Below, one piece after another: positions 17,630-24,897 of a stretch of 64,000 nt of DNA. The stretch lies in contig NZ_MLAQ01000004.1 in assembly GCF_002272895.1 (NCBI RefSeq), positions 1 to 64,000 of the forward strand. The letters are read 5' to 3'. Source of the DNA: Helicobacter sp. 12S02232-10 (GTDB taxonomy: Bacteria > Campylobacterota > Campylobacteria > Campylobacterales > Helicobacteraceae). A model generated the notes under the pieces. It searched no databases and had not been told where the DNA came from. It worked only from the letters and a program-made list of their open reading frames with translations. Position 1 is the first letter of the stretch, and every line of letters starts with the position of its first letter. Position numbers and translations under genes: made by a program.

Positions 17630-17704
17630 TGGCTCCGGATGTAGGATTCGAACCTACGACCAAGCGGTTAACAGCCGCCTACTCTACCGCTGAGCTAATC
17701 CGGA
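17630..17704 (-). tRNA. tRNA-Asn (anticodon GTT)
   Basis: The minus strand folds as a cloverleaf: acceptor arm TCCGGAT pairs with ATCCGGA, the D arm carries AGCTCAGCGGTAGAGT, the anticodon loop is CTGTTAA with anticodon GTT, and the T arm has GGTTCGAATCC. A discriminator G is followed by an encoded CCA at 17632-17630. It is an intact chromosomal tRNA. tRNA genes are frequent integration sites, but no copy of its 3' end was seen elsewhere in the window. Confidence 0.97.
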
Positions 17705-17788
17705 ATATTTGAAATGCTTTAGTATTGAGAGGTGAAATTATAAGTTATTTTAAATGATAAGTCAAGTCAATTTACAAAGAATTCAAGC

Positions 17789-19054
17789 CTATAATCTAGC
17801 GTGTGCCTTGGATTTAAAAAAGCCTTTGAGATCATAAATAACCCCATTTTTGCTTAAGAGTGTGCAAGGATCGATATTTTTGAATTCAGTATGGGCGACT
17901 GCGAGTATAATCCCATCATATTGTATTTGTTTTTGATCTAAAGAATGGAAATTTAAGGTTTTAAAGCCGTATTTTTTATTGACTTCCTCTTTATTTGCAA
18001 GCGGATCATAGATATGCACATTACAGCCAAAGTCAAGCAACTCTTGCCTGACTTCAGGAACCTTAGAATTCCGGATATCGGGGCAATTTTCTTTAAAGGT
18101 GATCCCTAAAATTAAGATATTGGCATTTAATGCCCCAATAGCATTTTTTGAGAGCAATTTGATCATTTTTTGGGCGATAAAAGCAGGCATAAGGTCATTG
18201 ACATACCTTCCAGCAGCTATGATTTTTGGATGGTATCCAAAAGATGCGGCAATATGAATGAGATAGTAAGGATCAACTCCAATGCAGTGTCCTCCAACAA
18301 GTCCGGGAGTGAAAGGCAAAAAATTCCACTTTGTGCCTGCAGCCTTAAGCACTTCGCGTGTATCAATGCCAAGGCGTTCAAAAATAATGGCAAGTTCATT
18401 CATAAAGGCGATATTGAGATCTCTTTGAGCGTTTTCGATTGCCTTGGCAGCTTCTGCAACTTTGATAGAGGGGGCAAGATATGTTCCGGCAGGAATGATA
18501 GAGGCGTAGAGATTATCAATTTCACAAGCGATTTTGTCTGTGCTTCCTGAAGTGATTTTTATGATATTTGTAAGTGTATTTTTAGGATCTCCGGGATTGA
18601 TTCGTTCAGGCGAGTAGCCTACAAAAAAATCTTGATTAAAAATAAGTCCGCTTATATTTTGCAAAATTGGAACACAATTATTTTCGGTGCAAGTCGGATA
18701 AGTCGTAGATTCATAGATGACAATATCTCCTTTTTTCAGAAATCTCCCGACAAGCTCTGATGCTTGAAGTAATGCCGAAATATCAGGTTTTTTATAGGCA
18801 TCGATGGGGGTAGGGACGGCAATGATGTAGATATGTGCTTTTTTCAGATCGTCTTGTTTTGAACTAAAAACTAGTAAGTTTGCTTTTGTAAAATCTTCAA
18901 CTTTGGCTTGGAGGTTGGTATCTTTGTGTTTTTGAAGTTCTTTGATCCGTAGAGGGTTTATATCAAAGCCTATTGTAGGATAAATCTTACCGAATTCTAA
19001 TGCTAGAGGAAGCCCGACATAACCCAATCCGATGATGGCGATGGTCTTATTCAT
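17789..19054 (-). CDS. wbpA: UDP-N-acetylglucosamine 6-dehydrogenase (WbpA type)
   Basis: A 421-residue nucleotide-sugar dehydrogenase that oxidises C6 of UDP-GlcNAc to the uronate, the first step toward UDP-ManNAc3NAcA. The NAD-binding motif GLGYVGLPLA is at residues 9-18; the catalytic cysteine is in GLVGGHCIGVDPYY near residue 260; the C-terminal UDP-binding domain has ITFKENCPDIRNSKV. The start follows GAGGAAAAATA. It is the last gene of a five-gene pathway set. Its companions support GlcNAc rather than glucose as substrate. The second dehydrogenase at 44406 is only distantly similar. Confidence 0.9.
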   Translation of the reverse strand: MNKTIAIIGLGYVGLPLALEFGKIYPTIGFDINPLRIKELQKHKDTNLQAKVEDFTKANLLVFSSKQDDLKKAHIYIIAVPTPIDAYKKPDISALLQASELVGRFLKKGDIVIYESTTYPTCTENNCVPILQNISGLIFNQDFFVGYSPERINPGDPKNTLTNIIKITSGSTDKIACEIDNLYASIIPAGTYLAPSIKVAEAAKAIENAQRDLNIAFMNELAIIFERLGIDTREVLKAAGTKWNFLPFTPGLVGGHCIGVDPYYLIHIAASFGYHPKIIAAGRYVNDLMPAFIAQKMIKLLSKNAIGALNANILILGITFKENCPDIRNSKVPEVRQELLDFGCNVHIYDPLANKEEVNKKYGFKTLNFHSLDQKQIQYDGIILAVAHTEFKNIDPCTLLSKNGVIYDLKGFFKSKAHARL

Positions 19055-19063
19055 TATTTTTCC

Positions 19064-20146
19064 TCATATCACGTGTTTGCAGATGAATGCGATTTCATTT
19101 TCGCTTAAGTATGGATTCATTGGAAGGCTTAAAATTTTTTTTGAAATCTGTTCGGCAATCTTAAAATCGCCTTTTTGATACCCTAAATAATTAAAGCAAG
19201 CCTGAAGATGTAATGGTTTTGGATAGTGAATGGCATAAGGAATGTTATTTTTTTCTAGATTTTTTTCTAGATTTTTTCTATGAGTAGAGAGGATGCAATA
19301 CTGTGCATATACACTTTCTCTGTCTTTAGGTACTTGAGGCAGTATAACAGGCTTATCTGCAAGGTATTTTTGATAGGTTTTGGCTACTTCTTGACGTCTT
19401 ATAATTTGGAGGGGGTAGTGCTTAAGTTTGACACGTAAAATAGCTGCTTGAAGCGCATCGAGTCTTGCTCCAAGTCCGATATGAGAGTGTTTATAGCGTT
19501 TGTTTTGCCCGTGGATTCTTAAGGATTTGATGGTATCAGCAAGCTCTTTATCATTACAAAATACTGCTCCTCCATCCCCGTAGCACCCCAATGGCTTAGA
19601 GGGAAAAAAGCTTGTGGTAATGATTTTGCTAAGATTTTTTTTGTTTTTATGATTTGCTCCAAAGCTTTGCGCTCCATCCTCAATGACGCTTAAGTCATAA
19701 GCTTTGGCAATAGAATGGAGTGTGTCTGTCTGTAGGCTTAATCCAAACAAGCTTACAGGCAGTATGGCTTTTGTTTTTTTGGTAATGGCTTTTTGAATGA
19801 GATTTGCATCTAAATGGAATGTATGGGGGTCTATATCGACAAAAACAGGTTTTGCACCGATGAGAGCAATCATTTCTGCAGCAGCGATAAAGCTGAACGG
19901 AGTAGTAATGATCTCGTCTCCCTTTTTGATTCTAATTGCTAAAAGGGAAAGTAAAATTGCAGATGTTCCGCTTGAACAGGTGATGGCATATCGGTAGCCA
20001 AGAAAAGCGCAAAGCTCTTCTTCAAGCGCTTCTACTTCCTCACCCATAATGAAGCGTGAAGATTTTAGCACTCTATTTATTGCTTCTGAAATCTCGCTTT
20101 CATATTCTTGGTGGGCTTTACCCAGATTGGCAAAGTCAATTTTCAA
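19064..20146 (-). CDS. wbpE: DegT/DnrJ-family aminotransferase (WbpE type)
   Basis: A 360-residue PLP-dependent sugar aminotransferase. In the UDP-ManNAc3NAcA pathway it aminates the 3-keto sugar made by WbpB. The family features are visible: TCSSGTSAILLSLLA near residue 60, EDGAQSFGA near 157, and SFFPSKPLGCYGDGG near 180 with the PLP-binding lysine. It starts inside the end of wbpD (11-base overlap) and lies 9 bases before wbpA, so the set is translated as one unit. Confidence 0.9.
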   Translation of the reverse strand: MKIDFANLGKAHQEYESEISEAINRVLKSSRFIMGEEVEALEEELCAFLGYRYAITCSSGTSAILLSLLAIRIKKGDEIITTPFSFIAAAEMIALIGAKPVFVDIDPHTFHLDANLIQKAITKKTKAILPVSLFGLSLQTDTLHSIAKAYDLSVIEDGAQSFGANHKNKKNLSKIITTSFFPSKPLGCYGDGGAVFCNDKELADTIKSLRIHGQNKRYKHSHIGLGARLDALQAAILRVKLKHYPLQIIRRQEVAKTYQKYLADKPVILPQVPKDRESVYAQYCILSTHRKNLEKNLEKNNIPYAIHYPKPLHLQACFNYLGYQKGDFKIAEQISKKILSLPMNPYLSENEIAFICKHVI

Positions 20147-20711
20147 GGATTTTTACCTCATTGTTTGTAAGAGTGTATTTTGCACCATCATAGCTGTCAA
20201 TAGCATTATTTTGAATATCAAAAATCATTTTATTGCCGGCTTTATCTACCCAACCGATCTGTTTGGCAGGAACGCCTGCCATTAATGCAAAAGGTTTTAC
20301 ATTTTCTCTAATGAGTGCGCCTGCGCCTATAAAAGCGTATTCTCCTATGCTGATGCCACAAATGATTGTCGCGTTTGCCCCAATAGAACAACCTTTCTTT
20401 AAAAGTGTTTTTTTGTATTCATTTTTTCGCACGATAAAGGCTCTGGGATTATAGACATTGGTAAAAACGGCTGAAGGTCCAATGAAGACATCATCTTCAC
20501 ATTCTACACCTTCATAAATGCTGACATTATTTTGAACCTTGCAATGATTTCCGATTTTGACATTTGGTCCTATGACACAATTTTGTCCAAAAGAGGAATG
20601 ATTCCCGATAGTCACTCCGCTTAGGATATGACAAAAATGCCAAATTTTGCACTCTTTGCCGATAAAAACATCGGGTTCTATAATGCTTGAGGGGTGGATA
20701 AAGTTTTTCAT
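20136..20711 (-). CDS. wbpD: Left-handed beta-helix N-acetyltransferase (WbpD type)
   Basis: About 191 residues of hexapeptide repeats (IGNHSSFGQNCVIGPNVKIG, then CSIGANATIICGISIGEYAF), a trimeric acetyl-CoA-dependent enzyme. WbpD acetylates the 3-amino group of UDP-GlcNAc(3NH2)A. The ATG at 20711 overlaps the wbpB stop as ATGA, the usual coupling in this operon; a frame opening at 20729 lies inside wbpB and is less likely. The ending MAGVPAKQIGWVD is typical of this group. Confidence 0.9.
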   Translation of the reverse strand: MKNFIHPSSIIEPDVFIGKECKIWHFCHILSGVTIGNHSSFGQNCVIGPNVKIGNHCKVQNNVSIYEGVECEDDVFIGPSAVFTNVYNPRAFIVRKNEYKKTLLKKGCSIGANATIICGISIGEYAFIGAGALIRENVKPFALMAGVPAKQIGWVDKAGNKMIFDIQNNAIDSYDGAKYTLTNNEVKILEN

Positions 20712-21658
20712 TCCAAGCCTTTTTGGCATAGAGGGTGGTAATCCCCGACAAGTCCTATAGGTGTGGTATTTCTTATGTCGTGAATGATTTGGACACAGGT
20801 TCTAGCATCTTCTAGCCCAAAACCTTTTCCATCTAAAATATTTTTATAGCTTGTGGTATGTAAATCTGTGAAGCCATCGCTAAATTCAATCTCTTGATGA
20901 TCGATAATGATGGAGCGATATGTTTTTTTATCTTGAAATTCTTGGGGAATATGATTGGCGTTGATGGAAAGAAACCACCGGATTCTAGCGTGCTTAAGTT
21001 CTAAGTAGCCCCCCATACAATCGGGCTTAGAGATATGAACACTACTTTTTTGAGGAGCGCCAAAAATAAAGCAAAGCATATCAAAAAAATGCACACCGAT
21101 ATTTGTAGCAATTCCTCCGCTTTTGCTTTCATCGCCTTTCCACGAGACAAAATACCATTTTCCTCTGCTGGTCAGATAGGTAAGGGTGATGTCATAAATT
21201 TTACTGGGATTATCTTGAAGTTCTTTTTGTACTTGTTCTTTGAGTTTAATAATACTTGGATGGAGGCGAAGTTGCAAGATATTCCAGACTTTTGCCCCAC
21301 TTTCTTTTTGTATTTCACTTAATCCATCGATATTCCAAGGATTTAAGACCAAAGGTTTTTCACAAATTGCATTTGCGCCATTTCTTAGGGCAAAACGAAT
21401 ATGGCTGTCGTGAAGATAGTTAGGGGAGCAAATCGAAATATAGCCCACACTTTCTTTCTTGCGTCTGAGTTTATTGATATGGCGGTCAAATCGTTCGAAT
21501 TCGGTGAAAAAGTCTGCATTTGGAAAATAACTATCCAAAATGCCTACCGAATCTTTGGGGTCAAGTGCGCAAACAAGTGTATTGTTCGTATCTTTGATGG
21601 CTTTGAGATGTCTAGGGGCGACATATCCTCCAACTCCAATGATTCCAAAAGATATCAT
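20708..21658 (-). CDS. wbpB: Gfo/Idh/MocA-family dehydrogenase (WbpB type)
   Basis: A 316-residue NAD-dependent oxidoreductase that oxidises C3 of UDP-GlcNAcA before transamination by WbpE. The Rossmann motif GVGGYVAPRHLKAI is at residues 7-20 and CEKPLVLNPWN near 104. GGIATNIGVHFFDMLC near 183 contains the conserved His/Asp region. It overlaps wbpI by four bases upstream and wbpD by four bases downstream. Members of this group work as a pair with a WbpE-type aminotransferase, which is present. Confidence 0.9.
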   Translation of the reverse strand: MISFGIIGVGGYVAPRHLKAIKDTNNTLVCALDPKDSVGILDSYFPNADFFTEFERFDRHINKLRRKKESVGYISICSPNYLHDSHIRFALRNGANAICEKPLVLNPWNIDGLSEIQKESGAKVWNILQLRLHPSIIKLKEQVQKELQDNPSKIYDITLTYLTSRGKWYFVSWKGDESKSGGIATNIGVHFFDMLCFIFGAPQKSSVHISKPDCMGGYLELKHARIRWFLSINANHIPQEFQDKKTYRSIIIDHQEIEFSDGFTDLHTTSYKNILDGKGFGLEDARTCVQIIHDIRNTTPIGLVGDYHPLCQKGLE

Positions 21659-22734
21659 AATGTCTCCAAAATTTTTTCTACAATGATTTTCCCTGCATTT
21701 CCATTTCCATACAGATCTGATGGGAAGTGTTTTGTAAATAAATAAGGCATATTACCAAAAGATTGAATAATTTTTTCTTTTTCAGCCCCTACTAAAATAG
21801 CACATCTTGTTTGGATTAATTCTTCCCATTCACTTTCTTCTCTGAGAATAAAACAGGGTTTTTTAAAAAAATATGATTCTTTTTGCAAACCGCCACTATC
21901 GGTAAATACGGCTTGAGAATGCTTTAGAAGCCAAAGGGTTTCAAGATAGCTTACAGGCGGGGTAAAAGTAAGAGGTGCAGAGTTGAGATGAGAGGCATTT
22001 AGGGCTTGAAGTGTCCTTGGATGGACAGGGAAGATGACTTGAGTATGAGATGCAATGGTTTTAAGAGCCTCTAAGATAGAGCCTAAACGTTTTGGATTAT
22101 CTGTGTTTTGGGCGCGATGGAGGGTGGCAAGTATAAATTTTGATTTGATAGAAATCGCAGGTTTTTTTGCATACGGGGCGTAGTGGAGTGCATTATCTTG
22201 CATAATGTCCCCGCATAAAAAAATATGGCGTTTTTGCATATTATTTTCTTGTAGAGATGTTTCATTCTCGAGATTGGTAATCGCTTGTTTTGTGGGGCAA
22301 AAAAGAAGCGTACTGAGCTTGTCTGTAAAAATACGATTTGTTTCTTCGGGCATCTGAGAGTTGAAGCTGCGCAAACCCGCTTCGATATGGATAATAGGAA
22401 TACCAAGTTTAAAGCTTGCAAGTGCTCCTGCAAGTGTGGAATTAGTATCGCCATATACAAGGCTTGCATCAGGTTTTTGTCTGTACATAATTTCTTCTAT
22501 GTCTTTTAGCATTGTTCCTATCATTTTGAAGCGATTTTTTTGCGTGCATTTGAGATGATAAGTAGGTTTAGGGAGTTGTAATTCTCTAAAAAAGATTTCG
22601 CTCATTTTTTGATCATAATGTTGTCCAGTATGGAGAATAATTTCTTTTATGATGGGATGATTTTTAAATGTTCTGCTTAGGCAAGCGGCTTTGATAAATT
22701 GGGGTCTTGCGCCTAAAATCGTAAGGATTTTCAT
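21655..22734 (-). CDS. wbpI: UDP-GlcNAc3NAcA 2-epimerase (WbpI type)
   Basis: About 359 residues of the WecB epimerase superfamily, converting UDP-GlcNAc3NAcA to UDP-ManNAc3NAcA. Motifs: LGARPQFIKAA (near residue 5), HTGQHYDQKMSE, YGDTNSTLAG, HIEAGLRS and TDSGGLQKES. The ATG at 22734 overlaps the upstream glycosyltransferase stop (ATGA), whereas an upstream extension to 22797 lies inside that gene and adds no conserved residues. The context of the other four pathway genes distinguishes it from plain WecB. Confidence 0.88.
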   Translation of the reverse strand: MKILTILGARPQFIKAACLSRTFKNHPIIKEIILHTGQHYDQKMSEIFFRELQLPKPTYHLKCTQKNRFKMIGTMLKDIEEIMYRQKPDASLVYGDTNSTLAGALASFKLGIPIIHIEAGLRSFNSQMPEETNRIFTDKLSTLLFCPTKQAITNLENETSLQENNMQKRHIFLCGDIMQDNALHYAPYAKKPAISIKSKFILATLHRAQNTDNPKRLGSILEALKTIASHTQVIFPVHPRTLQALNASHLNSAPLTFTPPVSYLETLWLLKHSQAVFTDSGGLQKESYFFKKPCFILREESEWEELIQTRCAILVGAEKEKIIQSFGNMPYLFTKHFPSDLYGNGNAGKIIVEKILETL

Positions 22735-23891
22735 TGATTTTTTGGAGTTTTGAATGCTTTGGCCACTTGGACAAACTCGCCCACTCCTTTGTCCCAAAGC
22801 ATTCTTGCGATGAATAAAAAGACATCTTTGTTTTGCGGGGTATTGTTGTCATTAGGTGTAAAATATTCTAGATTAATCCCCTCACTTTCTAACAGAAAAG
22901 CCTTTTGGCTTGAAATGATGTTTTTATTGATAAATTCTTTTTTGTCATCAAGATTGAGAAACCAAACTTCTCTGCTTTTTTTGAGAGATATTTGATACAT
23001 TTTAGAGACTAACGCCCTTAAAATTCTTTTTTTAAAGCTTTTGTTTGTGAAGACATAGCCAAGTCCTGTGATGATATTGATTGTCGGGATTTTTAGTATC
23101 CTGCACGCCAAAGAAGCGTAAATAACTGGTTTTATAGTGTAATTAAAACTGATGGCAGGCGAGATGGAGCGAAGGATTTTTTTGATCTGCAAAAAAGTTT
23201 GCAAATCTTTTAAGGGGTTGAGTCCTTTGGGATCCATTTTAATGGGATGATGAAAAAAACCCTCTTGGATGAGCTTGTCGCTATAATCGTCTTTCGGGGA
23301 TAAAATATGGATAATAAAACCCTCATTTTGAAGTTCTTTTAAAACTTCAAGTCTGAAATGATACATTCCAAAAGAAGTATTGGAAGTAAAGCTAAGTTTT
23401 TGGGGTTGGATATTAAGCCTGCTTTTGTAGAATGCAATGATTTTTTTTATATCGAATTTTTTGACAAATTCTCCGCCTGATCTACCCATTTTATAGCGTT
23501 CTTGCGGGCTTAGATTTAAAAAATATTCTATGGCCTTATTGAGAGAAAGGCTGTCTTTGGGTTGGCATAAGATGCCGTTATCTCCAATAAGGATTCCATC
23601 GAATTTATCTTGTTTGGCATTTGCAACCATTTCTTTGCAACCAGGGACTGTAGTTGTAATGATGGGCTTATGGGTTGCCATTGCTTCTAATAATACTCTT
23701 GGAATCCCCTCGCGATAGTTACTGGGTAAAACGATGCAAGATGCATTTGCAAGGTATTCTCTCACATCTTCAGTCGTTCCCAAATAGATGATAATGCCTT
23801 CTTTTTCCCATTTTGAGATTTGAGTACGCGAAATTGCTGAGGGATTATTTTCATCAGCTTTTCCAAGAAGTTGGAATTCTATATTGCGCAT
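22731..23891 (-). CDS. GT4-type glycosyltransferase with its two halves in reversed order (circular permutation)
   Basis: A single intact 386-residue frame in which the usual order is swapped. Residues 1 to about 160 are the C-terminal nucleotide-binding half of a GT4 enzyme (FQLLGKADENNPSAIS, LPSNYREGIPRVLLEAMA, FDIKKIIAFYKSRL). Residues from about 166 are the N-terminal half (FTSNTSFGMYHFRLEVLKEL, FNYTIKPVIYASLACRI, ITGLGYVFT), ending with the start of the C-terminal half (FIARMLWDKGVGEFVQVAKA). Joining its last residues (KTPKNQ) to its first (RNIEFQLLG) gives a normal GT4 sequence. The ATG has AGGTAA upstream and the stop overlaps wbpI as ATGA, so the frame fits its operon. It may act on the ManNAc3NAcA-containing glycan. 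Confidence 0.8.
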   Translation of the reverse strand: MRNIEFQLLGKADENNPSAISRTQISKWEKEGIIIYLGTTEDVREYLANASCIVLPSNYREGIPRVLLEAMATHKPIITTTVPGCKEMVANAKQDKFDGILIGDNGILCQPKDSLSLNKAIEYFLNLSPQERYKMGRSGGEFVKKFDIKKIIAFYKSRLNIQPQKLSFTSNTSFGMYHFRLEVLKELQNEGFIIHILSPKDDYSDKLIQEGFFHHPIKMDPKGLNPLKDLQTFLQIKKILRSISPAISFNYTIKPVIYASLACRILKIPTINIITGLGYVFTNKSFKKRILRALVSKMYQISLKKSREVWFLNLDDKKEFINKNIISSQKAFLLESEGINLEYFTPNDNNTPQNKDVFLFIARMLWDKGVGEFVQVAKAFKTPKNQ

Positions 23892-23901
23892 TTAAAATTA
23901 C

Positions 23902-24897
23902 CTAGATTCTTATTTTTCCAAAACTAATTAAATAGGTGATCAATCTAATTAAATTTTGCCATCTGAAATGATAGCGTAAAGATAGAAATACTGATTTTAT
24001 ATAAATGCTTGCAGGTAAGGTTTTTTTGGAAAAATTATATTTACTTAAAATTCTATGGGCTTGATAGAAATGCTCTTTTTTAAAAAATCGAGCTTGCATA
24101 ATCAACATACTTGCAGTTTTATTACCATAACTTTTGATGAAATCTGCATAATTAGGAAAAATTATTTTCAATTCCTCTAATATATCTAAAATATATTCTA
24201 AATCTATATATTTTCTATATAAATTTTTTATTGTATTTTGACGCGTTATAGATTGTTCGTTATCACAATAATAATATATTATATTGTCTTGACCATAATA
24301 GCTTTGGGCATAAAAACTTGCGACCAATAACAATAACCCGTCTTCAGAAAATAGAAGGGGGTTTTTCACAAAATCTAGTGTTTTGCAGGCTGATTTTAAC
24401 ACTTGAGTAGAAATAATTTTATTCCCTAAACTTTCTGCATCCCTACTTTTGGCAAAAATTTGACGCATTTGATTGTTCCTAAATCTGCCCTTATAGATAT
24501 AGGGATTAATGCGCTTAAAGGTTTTTGGAAAATGTTGCATTTTGAGGGCTAATATATCAACTTTTTTAACTGTTATGATATTAAGAGCATTTTCACAAGC
24601 TTGAGTGTCTAAAAAATCATCACTATCGCAAAACATACAATAAAGACCTTTTGCATATTCTATCCCTGTTTTTCTAGCTTGAAATGATCCTGAATTTTGA
24701 ATGTGATATAAAATAGTAATTCTTAAATCCTTACTTGCATATTCTTGGGCTATTTTAATAGAGTCGTCATTTCCACAATCATCTACAACAATAATTTCTA
24801 TTTCTTTTAAGGTCTGATGGATGCAAGAATCCAAACATCTGCGAATATATTTTTCAGCATTATAAACTGGGATAATGATAGAAATTTTAGGCTGCAT
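23902..24897 (-). CDS. Family 2 glycosyltransferase
   Basis: A 331-residue GT-A enzyme: SIIIPVYNAEKYIRRCLDSC near residue 6, IIVVDDCGNDDS near 35 and the metal-binding CDSDDF near 90. The C-terminal third is basic and probably membrane associated. It presumably adds one sugar to a lipid-linked surface glycan; donor and acceptor cannot be read from sequence. Its ATG lies inside the end of the preceding fusion gene, whose tail length depends on a poly-G tract, so its translation may vary with that tract. Confidence 0.85.
   Translation of the reverse strand: MQPKISIIIPVYNAEKYIRRCLDSCIHQTLKEIEIIVVDDCGNDDSIKIAQEYASKDLRITILYHIQNSGSFQARKTGIEYAKGLYCMFCDSDDFLDTQACENALNIITVKKVDILALKMQHFPKTFKRINPYIYKGRFRNNQMRQIFAKSRDAESLGNKIISTQVLKSACKTLDFVKNPLLFSEDGLLLLVASFYAQSYYGQDNIIYYYCDNEQSITRQNTIKNLYRKYIDLEYILDILEELKIIFPNYADFIKSYGNKTASMLIMQARFFKKEHFYQAHRILSKYNFSKKTLPASIYIKSVFLSLRYHFRWQNLIRLITYLISFGKIRI

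Noticed and set aside
17630-17704. tRNA-Asn as the attachment site of the conjugation segment
   Set aside because: The tRNA is intact, lies outside the array, has no second copy of its 3' end in the window, and no integrase gene is visible.
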